From Malaya genurostris (taxonomy: Eukaryota; Arthropoda; Insecta; Diptera; Culicidae): a stretch of 64,000 bases of DNA. A model generated the notes under the pieces. That model made no database searches, was not told where the DNA came from, and worked only from the letters and a program-made list of their open reading frames with translations. The stretch spans positions 346,859,879 to 346,923,878 of the forward strand of contig NC_080571.1 of the NCBI RefSeq assembly GCF_030247185.1. The letters run 5' to 3'. Each line of letters starts with the position of its first letter. Positions within the stretch are counted from its first letter, which is position 1. Shown here piece after piece: positions 20,420 through 31,282 of this stretch. A program made the position numbers and the translations under genes.

Positions 20420-21617
20420 GAGTTCGCATTCACATCGCATCCAAGTCAGTCGATATAACAAAACCGCTTACGTTCGGGACGGAAGAATCCAAGTACAGTA
20501 TTGTGTAGTTAACAATAGAACGACCTCGAAATGAGTGAACCAAACGAACAAAAGCTACCGCCGACACGAAAGAATACAATTATTGTTGACTTCAGACAGT
20601 GCAAAATTCGACCTTCGATACGAGAACTTGAAGGTTTGCTTAAGGAGCAAATGCATCTTGACATTAAACCAGTGCATTTACTTCAATGCAATAAGACGAA
20701 TAATGTTGTTTACATCCAGTTTTACAAAGAGTTGGATGCAATTCAATTCGCAAAAAACAATAACAATGTGCACTATGTGGAGCATGAAAATATCAAGTAC
20801 AACATTCCAGTATATATGGAAGATAGTGCTATGGAAGTGCGTGTGCATAATCTTCCCTCAAGCGTCCCCGATCCTTATATTCGCGCAACTATGTCCCAAT
20901 ACGGAGAGATTCTCTCTATCGAAAAAGAAAAGTGGAAGAACTTTTCCCCCGGTATTCTAAATGGCGTACGTTTGTTACGTATACACTTGAAGAGGCCTAT
21001 ATCTTCTTATGTGATTTTCGGTCAAGATACAAGAGTTCCGTGCAAATCACTTGTTACCTATGACAATCAGATGGCCACATGTCAATATTGCCAAAAAGCT
21101 GTTCACTACGGTAAGCCATGTGATAAACCGGACAAGGAGACAACTATACCAAAGGACAACGGTGCTTTCTTCACACCAACCCCAGTACACCTGTGACAGT
21201 CACCAACAACAGTGAAGTATCCCCTTCAACGAAACCATCAGTATCCCTTATAGAGCAAAGTACACCAGCTGCAGTTAAAAACTTACCCTCCAACCAATCA
21301 GCAACTGAAACCAATGTACAACAAGGCGCATCTACAGCAACTCTCAACGAACCCAAGACTACGATCAACACGGAAAACGAAAATAAAACGGAAATCACAC
21401 GCAACACCGACGACGAAGCAATGTATGATGAGATAAGCCGCGGACGAAGTGACCCCCGATCCTCGTTGGATGGAAATGGAAACTCATCTTCCCCTAGAAA
21501 AAGGGTGACGAGATCCAATAGCAAAAAACTAAAATTTAGGTAACAAAAATGTAAGCCAATCGGCCACGTTTAGCTTTTACGCAAAAGGCCAGAATAAAAA
21601 TTTTATTACAAAAATAA
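20420..21617 (+). mobile_element. ORF1-only retrotransposon, copy 1
   Basis: A 1198-bp unit with a 14-bp target duplication AAGTTTATTAAATT (20406-20419 and 21618-21631). It contains a short leader, one ORF1-type gene and a 3' tail with CGGCCACGTTTAGCTT and AATAAAA. The same tail motif ends the full-length LINE at 43.7 kb and copy 2 at 58.8 kb. No endonuclease or reverse transcriptase is present, so it must use another LINE's machinery. Confidence 0.85.
20531..21543 (+). pseudogene. ORF1-like protein of the ORF1-only element
   Basis: The frame opens at ATG 20531 and runs to 21196 (221 codons), then continues after a frame change to 21543. The protein has two RNA-recognition-like segments (KIRPSIRELEGLLKEQM; MEVRVHNLPSSVPDPYIRATM) and one Cys/His knuckle (CQYCQKAVHYGKPC), followed by a Ser/Thr-rich tail and a basic end (RKRVTRSNSKK). 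Compared with copy 2, this copy lacks 10 bp near 21183, between two ACCCC repeats, which causes the frame change. The ancestral protein was therefore probably one frame of about 340 residues. Its role would be RNA binding in the retrotransposition particle. Confidence 0.75.
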
Positions 21618-21675
21618 AAGTTTATTAAATTTTTCAAAAAATGTATCCATATATCGCATTGTCTCCTCATGCTGC

Positions 21676-22857
21676 TTAACTCCTTTTGCAAGACTTCAAA
21701 ATTCGCTCATTATCAAACGAAGCCAGACGCAGTCTTTGATTGTTGAGCTGACAGTAGTTGATTTCACATCCCACTTGGAGTAAACCGGCGTTCCGTAGAT
21801 CATTGTAGCAGACGATCAACTCGTAGCTTCCTCGGTTGTCCTTTCGAGCTGTACGACCTTTAATTTGAGCTTCTTCTTTAACATCCAGCGAAAAGAACGT
21901 TTGAATTACATGCAGGCCTCCGTGTTTTTCGATGGAAACACTGGATTTATAGTCGACGCCTTGTCCCATGCCGCGAGTTGCCAAAGTGATCGTTTTAGCA
22001 ACACCTGCCTCATCAATAAACCGCTCTTTTTGTGATGACTCTGTGTTTTCCGTTAGAACATTGATTCTGTCGAACTGATCGGAATACTCGTCGTGAAACT
22101 GGTTCAACTGATCCTCATCCTTGAAAAATACTAGAACTGATCGTTTAGCTCCGAGTATTGCATTGGCTCGACAGAAAATGGTATTCCACCATTCCGATTT
22201 GGTCATCTCCCACTGGAAGTTGGTCTGTGGATCGAACTGAAAATTTGAACAGCCGAAAAAACTTGGCATTGCCGACAGTTCTTGGATGTCGTACACATCT
22301 TCGATAGCTGTTTTTTCTTGTTGATTTAGCGAGGTTAGTGTTCCGGAGACACCCAGAATAAGAGGGAATCGTTTGGGGAGCAGTGAGTAGTAAATGGCAC
22401 CGCAGTATGAAATGATATACCCATAGTTTTCATCCGAGTTCACCTGAGTAACAAAGTCGGTCTTTCGCAGACGGAAATAATTGAACACGTTGTAATAACT
22501 TGAACGAAAATAATTCACGAATTGCTCATTATATCTGCAAAGAATGGATCCGTGATCACTGAGTTTGAAATTCGTCCACGAATAACCACTGCTAACTGCA
22601 ATAGCGCATTTGATCATTTTGCGAAGATGTTCGTCAAACAAACTTCGATTAGTGTAACATTTTTTCGAAAACGTCGAAGTCTGGTCCCAATATAGAAGTT
22701 CGTACGTTTTCGGTCTGGTTAGGAAATCATGAAAATCCTTTTGATTTGCCATGTCGGCTGATTTGATGTAATTAAGAATGCTTTGTTCGACTGATTCCGA
22801 TGTTAATGCAGGATTTTCAGTGACCAGAGTCCAGATTTTCTCTTGTACTAGATCCAA
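21676..22857 (-). CDS. SecA-like gene, C-terminal segment (motor domain 2)
   Basis: 393 codons. GVSGTL is at about residues 169-174, the TLATRGMGQGVDY motif at 291-303, GGLHVI at 313-318 and the arginine-finger motif QIKGRTARK at 331-339 of this segment. These match SecA motifs MTGTA, IATNMAGRGTDI, GGLHVIGTE and LRGRSGRQGD in order and spacing. A TTG, not ATG, heads the open frame, because the true frame continues upstream across a one-base frameshift. Confidence 0.85.
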   Translation of the reverse strand: MDLVQEKIWTLVTENPALTSESVEQSILNYIKSADMANQKDFHDFLTRPKTYELLYWDQTSTFSKKCYTNRSLFDEHLRKMIKCAIAVSSGYSWTNFKLSDHGSILCRYNEQFVNYFRSSYYNVFNYFRLRKTDFVTQVNSDENYGYIISYCGAIYYSLLPKRFPLILGVSGTLTSLNQQEKTAIEDVYDIQELSAMPSFFGCSNFQFDPQTNFQWEMTKSEWWNTIFCRANAILGAKRSVLVFFKDEDQLNQFHDEYSDQFDRINVLTENTESSQKERFIDEAGVAKTITLATRGMGQGVDYKSSVSIEKHGGLHVIQTFFSLDVKEEAQIKGRTARKDNRGSYELIVCYNDLRNAGLLQVGCEINYCQLNNQRLRLASFDNERILKSCKRS

Positions 22858-24844
22858 ACCTTGCCCACTGTGGTTAAAGGACCATACAGGCCGCCGAAAA
22901 ATTGTTTGGTGAAAAACACATCGACTTCATCAATCAACAAAACCGAGTTAGAAGCAATTCCCCGAACAAGTTTCTTCTTGTGGTCATTAATCGTATCTTT
23001 TAAAACCATATCCGTAACTAATTTTCTAAGTTCCATTCGTTCGCCATCAACGACAGGAGAAATGATTTCATCTGCCATTTCATCAAACGTTCGGTAGCTG
23101 ATATCATCTTCTATATTCAAAATTTCGAAAAATGACTCAAAATCAGTCTCATCTCTAACTACTAGAAAACTATTGTAGCAAACGATCGTAGGCTTGTGGC
23201 CGGTCAACGCAAACAGGGCAGCTATAAATGCTAGAACAAGCGATTTTCCCTGTCCAGTCAAAACCTCTGCCAGATGTTTTACAACTCCGTCCTCCGTTCG
23301 ATCCACGCTCAGAAGTCTCAAAATGCACAGAATTTGAATGCAGTGTGGGATTAAATATTTTCCTGTGGTGGAGACATCCTCCGAAACCAGAACAGACCAA
23401 ACCGCTGCCAGTCCTGCCAAGATTTCCGGTAGTTTTTCCTGCTTGTAAGTCGCGGTCCACTTTTCGAATGGTGCTTCAGAGACGACTTTCAATACCTGAC
23501 CTGCAATTTCTTTTGCGTCGTTGGAGTTTTCTGAAAAGCAATAGTGATCATGAAGTTTCTTAGACATACACAAAAACGATTTATTCTGTTGAAAGTCACC
23601 TTTGATTGACAATTGCATGAAGCGCTGAAAATGATCGCTGTACTGCTGATAAGCCTTCCGCAACAATTCAAGTTCGACTTCGTTGTTCAACTCTCGGAAC
23701 AGTTCCAAAGCTCGATCCAAGTCCATTTCATTTTGCTTCCGAATATACCAAAAAGACTCCTTGATTAGATAGATTCGATCGGTGAAATCGTGATAGGATC
23801 GACTGCTGGCCGTGGCACTGGAAAATGGCTTGATTCGTTCATCGAAGAACAGTTCAAAAGAAACATAATTCGGTTGTTCCAGCAAGTACAGAAAGGAGTT
23901 CCTAACGGCCAAAATCAATTCTTCCGCAGAGTAAATTTGTTCTGTTTCCGAAAGCATTTCTCCGGACTCCCATCGAGTTCTACCAAGTTGTAGTTTTATA
24001 TACGAAAGTATTTCCAATAAGACTTCAAGGACGTAATGTTTCGGAGCAGAACAATTGTCAAATATTATTGGAACGAGTTTGGAGAATTTCTGTGGGTTTG
24101 TAACACGGTAGGTCATATTCTCCGTGTTTGTCCAATTGTTTTCAACGGGTTCTAAGAAATACAGTTCTTCGAACGGAATCGTCTGTTTGTCGTCGATAAT
24201 CTTTTTCACATACCAATCAAACCGAACATCGTTCAGATCAACCAGCAGATCACTGTACGCTCGAAAGAACGCGATCATCTGCTCCGAATGAACATTCTTC
24301 TCCAACGCCAGCAGCACGATCTCCAATAAATGATCCCTCAGAGTGTCCATTTCCGGTAAATTCAGTTTGGAGGGAATAACGGAAATGATTTCTTCTCGGT
24401 TCTCCCAGTAAGTTTTGAACACATCGACCAGATCGCGGAAATCGCTAGCGGAAAGATTCGATCCAGTGGTTTTAGGAAAAAGAAGATCCAACTGCTTCTG
24501 AAAGATCTGTCTGTCGATCAAAAGACTGTCCTTCTCCGTCACGTATGGCAACGTTTGGACAACAAAGCGAATCGTGTTATGTGTGATGACTCGCAAGGTT
24601 TCCAGCTGATCGTGACTGACTTCGCAAACAAAATCTAGATAACTTTGAATTATATTTTCAAAAACTCCCGATTGACATTTTTCAGGAAGAACAATAGCGA
24701 CTACATCGTCAAGCAGGCAGTACCAGACGTAGAACTCATCAGGAATGTTAAGAGGATTCGCATAAGATTTGTTCATTCCGAAAAATTTTTTGGCGCCCTT
24801 GACAAATTTATTCCACGTGGTTTTTTGTCCCGGTTCTCTGAATA
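22858..24844 (-). CDS. SecA-like gene, middle segment (motor domain 1)
   Basis: The frame is open from the MITE border (24844) to a TAG at 22848-22850. Walker A TGQGKS is at 23241-23258, followed by a Thr-Ile-Val-Cys-Tyr-Asn-Ser segment like SecA's VVTVNDYLAQRD, and the DEVD box near 22930. Upstream of the motor are about 500 mostly helical residues without a recognised domain. At the 3' end the sequence LTTVG is followed by frame loss; adding one base restores continuity with the next segment. Confidence 0.85.
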
Positions 24845-25275
24845 GCGGCCCTTACACGATCATTAAAAGTGTCATTACTAAAAAGTAATGGCACTTTTAA
24901 TGATCGTGTAAGGTCTACGAGTTCAGTAATGATGGAATTGTGGATTTTCCATCATTACCAACATTATTTCTTCTTCTTATTTTTTTTTGTGGAAGTGATG
25001 AATATCTTTAGAACTATTCGCGAAAAAAAAACAAAGTGTAGATTTAAATTGTTAATATTTCATTAACCTTAACGTTTCAATGGCAAATCCAATTTATTTT
25101 CAGCTAAACGAAAATAAAAATATTGCTATTGCTGAAGTAGTTACAAATACTCATCATTAATAATGAACGTGTAATGCTAAAAAGTAATGATGTACAGTAA
25201 TGCAGTAATGACGAGCGTTTGAGCAGAAGTGTCATTACTTAGTAATGACACTTTTAATGATCGTGTAAGGGCCAC
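24845..25275. mobile_element. TA-target MITE (Tc1/mariner type) in the SecA-like gene
   Basis: 431 bp with long inverted ends (GYGGCCCTTACACGATCATT, then AAAAGTG and TCATTACT) and a TA duplication (24843-24844 and 25276-25277). The same inverted motif also occurs close behind the left end (24879-24903), giving a local foldback. It has no coding capacity. Confidence 0.88.
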
Positions 25276-26803
25276 TAATAACTGCATCTCATAATCAAAT
25301 CGCTTTTCACTTGCACTGGAATGTGGTTTGAAATATTTCAGCAATTTGTGAATAAAAAAGTATTCTCGTTCCAAGCATTTTGCTAGAGAACTCTCCGATT
25401 TCCAGTTGATCTTCTTGATCGGATGCCATCCGGAACTGTCACTGGTTAGCAGTTCTTTCGCTGAATGCTCAGTTCGCTTACTAATCTCGACGAGTAACTC
25501 ATCCAAACTCTTGCACAGGAAAAAATAAATTGGATTGATTTGAGCCGAAAGCATCTTCGAGTTTGGAACACTCATCGACCTGATATTGGAGATCCATCGA
25601 TCGGCAAGATCAATGATTGGTTTTTTGAAAACATGTTCGCTTAGAGTCCCGGATAAATCGGCGAAAAGTTTCACATCATCGGTGCTGATTAGTAACGGTT
25701 CAAGTGGATTCAGATCCTTAATGAAATCCTGAAGATACTTCGGTGCCTTCTCCAGTAGCAAGTTTCTGTAGTCCAAAAGAGTTTCGTCCAAGATTTTCTT
25801 GACGGATTCAATCAAGTCTTGATCAGATGGTTTCGGAGTGGAAAACTTAAAGGAAGCCAATATTTGATTTCTAGCAAGAATTTCTGTTTCCGATGCATTC
25901 CAAGCTTCGACCGATTGCTTCAAGTATTCTGGTATCGAAGAATTGATATTCAGTGCATGACAGAACTTTTCACGAGTTAGGCTTTCCTGTGATGCCTTGA
26001 ATATATTCGACAAATGAACACAATTAATTGCGAACTGTTCGTCATTCGGGGATATGCTCAAAGATTTTCTAACATCGCTGAAAAATGCTTTTCGACAACT
26101 TGCACTGTGTTCAGACAAATCATCTTGCAAGACCTTCACAATCCGAAGCTGCTGAAGTAAAACTTCCTTCGTCCGTCTGAAGTTCTTCGTGTCCTTGAGT
26201 AGCTGATGATTGGCTAAAACTACCTTCGCCACAAAATTGTCATCCGCAGCCATCAAACTACCCTCGTTATGCAGTTTAAATATCATATTTTTATGTTGGA
26301 TGCAAGCAGAAAACCCCAGCTGATCGATTCTCATTGGAAAATGTGATTTGAACTTGATTTGCTCAGTTCCTGAAAAAAACTTGCGTTCAAGTTTCAACGT
26401 GATGATTTTCTTTTTCGCAAGTTCCGTTGCCTCTTCGACTAGTTCCGGTTTATTCAATGTGTTAAGTTCTCTGCTATTTTGTATGTTACTCAAATCAGGT
26501 TCGCTGTAAGATCTTTTAAATGGACAATTCTTCTTGGAATCGAAGCTAGTGACACAGAGAGAAGATTCATCACTCTTCATTTCTGTAACTACAGTCGTTA
26601 CTTGCTTACGATCATGTTTCATGGAAACATTCAACTGACCGGTTAAAATTTCTTCTGATTCCTCACTGGATGGACCCTTTCCATTCGTAATTGCCGGCGG
26701 ATGTTCCAGTTGTTTATCGTTTGACTCGGTCTGCTGATCCTCGACAGTTTGACTGCTGGTGCCGTCCGCCGGAACAATCTCTCCCGATATCAACGAGCGA
26801 TTT
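25276..26803 (-). CDS. SecA-like gene, N-terminal segment
   Basis: About 509 codons between the LINE insertion and the MITE. It begins with an acidic, Ser/Thr/Gln-rich linker (EIVPADGTSSQTVEDQQTES) and continues as a charged helical region. No known domain is visible. An apparent start further out (26889) is read from LINE sequence and is not real. Confidence 0.7.
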
Positions 26804-27547
26804 ATTCCGAAAATATCGACAAAGGCATGGTTCAGGGGACTGGATGTGAGTAGAGATTTCATTCGTGTGATGTCTAGACTCATGTCCAATCACTACACGT
26901 TAGATGCACATCTCCTTCGAATTGGGCTCTCCGAGACTAATCATTGTGCTTGTGGCGAAGGTTATCGAGATATTGATCATGTCGTTTGGACATGCGTGGA
27001 GTATCGTGATGTCAGATCTCAACTAATAAATTCTTTGCGTACCCAAGGTAGACTATCCGATATCCCAGTTCGAGACATTCTTGCTTGTCGTGACCTTTCA
27101 TACATGAAACTTATTTATCATTTCATAAAGAAAACTGGAGTTTCAATTTAATAAAGGCCCCTTTCAAGACTTAGTTCTGATCCCAGCTGCGTCCATGAGT
27201 TCAACCAATAGCTAAATTAGAATAAAAATTATGTAATGATACAAACAAACTCGAAACAGTTTATGAAATTATCAACAAAATGTCTGAAAATAACAGCTTA
27301 TTTTATAATTTATAGAAGTTAATCGTTTGGTTCAAATAATATTTCCGAGTAGATTTCATAATTAATGACGAGTTACCTAAGATGATATTTAAGTAATAAG
27401 AGAATATGTTTTAATAAATGCAAAACGTTGTGACTATGTTAGAATTAAATTAGGATAAGAATATTATGTAAAAGTGATGCTACGGCGAAGAAAAACTTAT
27501 GTAAACTGCCTTAAGAAATAAACGTATTTATGAAAAAAAAAAAAAAA
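26804..27547 (+). mobile_element. 5'-truncated I/Loner-like LINE
   Basis: 744 bp with a poly-A tail and a 14-15 bp target duplication TCAACGAGCGATTT (26790-26803 and 27548-27561). It encodes the last 113 or so residues of ORF2 (WFRGLDVSRDFIRVMSRLMS; then CACGEGYRDIDHVVWTC), ending at 27151. That region is closely related to the C-terminus of the full-length LINE at 43 kb, but the 3' UTR is different. Confidence 0.92.
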
Positions 27548-27707
27548 TCAACGAGCGATTTGTGGATCCATCGTTCACTTCTTCAATGATTTCTATCGAC
27601 TCGCTATCCGTTATAATTTCGAATTCACTTTCTGCATCTCCACGTGCAGGTGGAACGGGATCAATTTCATAATTCGGTGACATCCCAGGAATGTTTTTTA
27701 CGATAAT
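27548..27707 (-). CDS. SecA-like gene, most 5' exon seen
   Basis: Acidic exon of about 53 codons on the far side of the LINE. It is preceded by an acceptor (TTATTGCAG) at 27708-27716. Its last codons (GSTNRSL) run in frame into the segment starting at 26803 once the LINE and one duplication copy are ignored. The upstream exons were not identified. Confidence 0.6.
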
Positions 27708-27720
27708 CTGCAATAATTTT

Positions 27721-28839
27721 GTTGAAATAGCAATTATTTTATTGATGAAAAAATTGAAAGATAGTCAATTAATTTTGCGAATATGTAACTGCTCCAAGAC
27801 AGAACACGGAACAACAAATTTTCTCCATTCCCCGGCAATACTCTTCATAGGGTGATTGTAATTTTATTAGATCTGCTATCCCTATTCAATGTATTAGTTC
27901 TAGTTTTTGCGTTAGAGACAATTTTTTTATATGCCCAGTTTTGCTGTGATGTTTCTTAAAACGAAAACAAAAAATTGGTTCGAATATCCTATAAAAATAT
28001 AGCTTTCGTTAGTCAATGAAATATTTCACAATCTTTGCATTAAGGTTTGAAGCCCTGTTTCGACTGCAACTGCTGTTAAATGTATGGATTTGACAGCAGT
28101 TGAGATTGGAACTGGGTAAGTTTTTGGATTCAAACGAAATCCACCGAAATGTGATTCGAAAACGAATAATCGAAATTATTTCTCTCGCTTTGGCATCGTC
28201 AAAAATTATTAACCCATCAAAGTAACCCTAGAAAAAAAAATCATCAGTGATTAAGCCCATATTTGTTGGCGTTTTCATTTGAAAAACTTGGAACTGATCC
28301 AGGTGCAACTTTACGTTGGGTTCGCATTTATCAACGGGATGTGAGCGAGCCCGACATAAAAGAATATGCATCGAAGTGATCCGAAATCCAGATGGATGGT
28401 GTTGACACGACATTCGACAGAACGCGTCCTTCCGTTATTCCTGATTGAATGAGTCAAGTACAAGGTCAATAGTAAGTACAGAACACTCGAAACCCTCCCC
28501 CTTAGATACGTCACTGACCATGGATGTAATAACTTATTCATCCGAAACCAGAGCCTACTAGATTTGTGAATTCCCATTTAATGTTATCCGTTACGAAGAT
28601 TCTCATTGAGGAAAATTGTAAACCAATCCAATAAAATCATTATATTTTCAACAATCAATCAATCAATTACTTACCTGAAACTATTTCCGCTTCCTACTGA
28701 AACGACTGCTGAAACAGAATTGAATCAAAAACTCACATCCACGTTGGTTTCGAAACGCGCAGTTGCTGATTCTATTCCGCAGATCGAGAAAAATATTGTT
28801 AATTTGCTGACACTGCACTGATAAAAAACGGCTTATGCG
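27721..28839. other. gene-free stretch; probable intron or 5' flank of the SecA-like gene
   Basis: No coding segment with supporting splice signals was found. A miRNA-like hairpin lies at 28053-28116. Confidence 0.35.
28053..28116. other. miRNA-precursor-like hairpin
   Basis: Arms of about 29 nt with a 6-nt loop. The inner 15 bp (CAACTGCTGT and AAAT) pair perfectly apart from one G-U. Outer pairing (CCC/GGG and GTTTC/GGAAC) has a few bulges. It could also be a very short foldback transposon. Confidence 0.35.
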
Positions 28840-30094
28840 CACGCAGAGAAATTGAGCATGTTTAAAATAGCAAAACAGTTAGTAGATTTTTAAATTTGAT
28901 TTATATTCATTTCAAGCTGGAACATGAATGTTACAACCAAAAATACATTTGTTCTGGCTAAGTTTATTGTTGAAATGAACTGACTATTTTGTACATGTCA
29001 ACCAAAGTTGAGTTAATGTTATCGGCAATGTTCTCGTTGATTCAATCCTGCTATACTTTTATATCAAGAAAAAGCTTGGTTCAATTTATCTACGATATTA
29101 TTTGTGTAATGATAGAACTAAGTTTACAGTTTAAATGAACCGCGTTAGTTTTATTTCATATAAACCAGAACAATTTTTTACGCGCGTATAAACCAAAGCA
29201 AAATTTTTGTCTCCCGCGGAAGAAGTTTGTACGCGTTTCATAAGTAAAATTTGATCTGCATCTTTTATTTCCTAGGGGGGTATCAACAATTCAAGTGTAT
29301 GTATTGATAATTAGGTATATTTTAGAAATTTGCATTACATCACATAACACATTTTCTTTGCAAAAAATATTTGATACAGGTTTTCTATTTTGACCAGACT
29401 GATGGAGCACCGAATCGTTTGGATGCTATAAAAATGAAAAAAAAAACAGGGCTTGACTGCGGTATGTGAATAACTCGATGGTGTAGCAACGGGAATGACG
29501 AAACGATCAAATGTCTCAAAAAATTTCAAAATTAAAGATAATCGTTTTTTAGAAATTTTCTAATCAATTTAAATCGAAATAAAAGTAGTTTAAAATATAA
29601 CCTTGTAAATTAGTTTGAAAGAAATCGTTTTGTTCTTAAAAACAAACAAAAATGTATGATTTATGTTAGTTCACGGAGAAAAATCTATGGTACTATCAAC
29701 AATATTGAAGGTTACTTCAATCGAATTCCTACATTGAAATTTGCACAACCATGTTTTTGATTTACTTTGACTGACTATGAACTTCGAAATAAACTGGAGT
29801 ACAAGGTTGTTTTTAGCTCCGATTTTTACGTATTTTCAACAAATATTCGTTTGGGACAACTATAATTATGGTTGTTCCAGTTTCACAGCTGAAAACTCTT
29901 AGGTAAATTCAACCATACTTCACAACTTATTTCAAACAAAGTTTTTAATTACACATACTGTGATTTATTTCTAAAATGAGCAACAAAATAGTGAGTGCAT
30001 TTTTTTTTTGCAATGACTGAGCGGAAATATATATTGGAGAAGCCAAGTGAAAGAAAAACTAACAGAAAAGATGAATTTTTTGGAAAAAGATACG

Positions 30095-30165
30095 CTCAGA
30101 GACAGGACTCGAACCTGCGTTCTTATGCATTCCGTGCATACGCGCTACCATTTCGCCACTCTGAT
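30095..30165 (-). tRNA. tRNA-like sequence (SINE head or tRNA pseudogene)
   Basis: 71 nt that fold as a near-complete tRNA cloverleaf on the minus strand: 6 of 7 acceptor pairs, an A box (TGGCGAAATGGTAGCGC), an anticodon stem TATGC/GCATA, a T arm with a B box GGTTCGAGTCC. The base before the anticodon is C rather than the required U, and the D stem is short. A genuine tRNA is therefore unlikely; a tRNA-derived SINE head is more probable. Confidence 0.5.
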
Positions 30166-30769
30166 TTGCTTTAGCCACACTAAAACTCACAGACATAGTA
30201 GCAACGTACATCGAACATGGTCTACATCCTGGCCGTCACCCGACCGATACCTTATATCCAAACATCTTCTCTGTCCATCAAACACTAGTCCTCTCGCTTT
30301 ATACCTATTTCTCCGATCAAGCAATGAGTGCAATCATTACTTCTTGTTGATTCAAAGAAAAAGTTTGTTCGAACGAAATGAGAAGTTTTGAGGTAGAACG
30401 CTATATTTTGATTGAGGGAAATTAAATGAATTTTATTCTTTCGTTTGTATTTTCCTCATAAGTACATTGCTTCAAGTTTTGAAGTTACATAGTCGTAAAT
30501 AAGTAGTCCTTTCTAAATTATGTAGATCTATAACATTGCCTATTATCGTATACTACTGATCTAGCTGTAGTGCTTATTTCATACGATTGCAAGTGTTCGT
30601 TACATTTGTTTATTGTATATTTCTCGCAGAGCAGCAAAAGCGCATTATCGTTATTGAAAAATATTTCTGTTATTTTGAAAATATCAATGGTATCACTGCA
30701 TATTGTACTATAAAACTATCCTCTTTTATATAGTATTCCACATTTATAAAATTTAGTCAAAAAAATTAT

Positions 30770-31282
30770 CTATTTTTCATTAACATTAACTGAATTAAAG
30801 TTATTATACTTCTCTTGTTCAGACCGGAATTGATTAAAATATATTTGACTTTCGTCGTATGTAATTTTCGAGGTTGAGAAATTATTTCTGATACAATCAT
30901 ATGCAAATTTAAAACCGGATTTTATGGCTATGGTTGAGCGCATATCTAAACGATTACTGTTAATTCTACAATACGCTTTGAATTCTTTATGTTTCGATTC
31001 AAACCTCATTGACCAATGTGTGTACCATGCACTGTACCATGTTGCGATGTTTTGGTTTGAGAATATTGTGGAATATTGATTATGATGAAATGTTATAAGT
31101 GATTTTAGCTCTTTGACCAACGGTAATAGAATTTCTCCCAAAAGTAAGATGTGAACTATTTTTACCAAAGCACATGCAAGCTGCCATACAGCATCTGTTT
31201 CGGGCACTAGAGGACCTATAATCAACGGAAGAAACATTATCAATGTCTTCGACTCGTTGGCAGTACATTTGATTCTTTTCAT
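30770..31282 (-). CDS. uncharacterised transposon-like protein, C-terminal part
   Basis: A 170-codon ORF; the frame stays open 15 codons upstream of its ATG. Features are MFLPLIIGPLVPETDAVWQL, an aliphatic stretch with LPLVKELKSLITFHHNQY, and WSMRFESKHKEFKAY followed by a basic region. From memory, the pattern PxxxGxxVPExDxxW...MRFExKHxxFK recurs in a large family of uncharacterised animal proteins that look transposon-derived. No catalytic residues can be assigned. It lies inside the candidate element 28840-32067 and could be a fragment of its transposase. Confidence 0.45.
   Translation of the reverse strand: MKRIKCTANESKTLIMFLPLIIGPLVPETDAVWQLACALVKIVHILLLGEILLPLVKELKSLITFHHNQYSTIFSNQNIATWYSAWYTHWSMRFESKHKEFKAYCRINSNRLDMRSTIAIKSGFKFAYDCIRNNFSTSKITYDESQIYFNQFRSEQEKYNNFNSVNVNEK

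Larger units (their letters stand above)
21676..27707 (-). pseudogene. SecA-like ATPase gene, interrupted
   Basis: A minus-strand gene of more than 1,600 codons. Its C-terminal half has the SecA-type DEAD motor: motif I TGQGKS, motif II LLIDEVD, GVSGTL, then TLATRGMGQGVDY and GGLHVI, then QIKGRTARKDNRGS. In bacteria SecA couples ATP hydrolysis to protein export; here the N-terminal 800 or so residues are unlike SecA, so the role is unknown. The exon starts at 27707 after a splice acceptor (TTATTGCAG), which implies a spliced eukaryotic gene. It is broken by a LINE (26804-27547), a MITE (24845-25275) and a one-base frameshift near 22858. Both insertions leave the reading frame intact when disregarded. 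The stop is at 21676-21678; a minus-strand AATAAA lies about 50 nt after it. Confidence 0.85.

Noticed and set aside
26804..26889. Start codon at 26889 for the SecA-like N-terminal segment
   Set aside because: It lies in inserted LINE sequence; the host frame continues at 27548 instead.
28674..28830. Donor-like CAG/GTAAGT on the minus strand as the upstream exon end of the SecA-like gene
   Set aside because: Joining it to the acceptor at 27708 needs a phase-0 exon, but that frame has a TAG two codons before the donor.
30095..30165. Functional tRNA gene
   Set aside because: The base before the anticodon is not U and the D stem is too short.
29991..30332. SINE bounded by poly-T and an 8-bp TGAGTGCA repeat
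   Set aside because: The repeat is short and would leave about 160 bp before the tRNA-like head, unlike a normal SINE.
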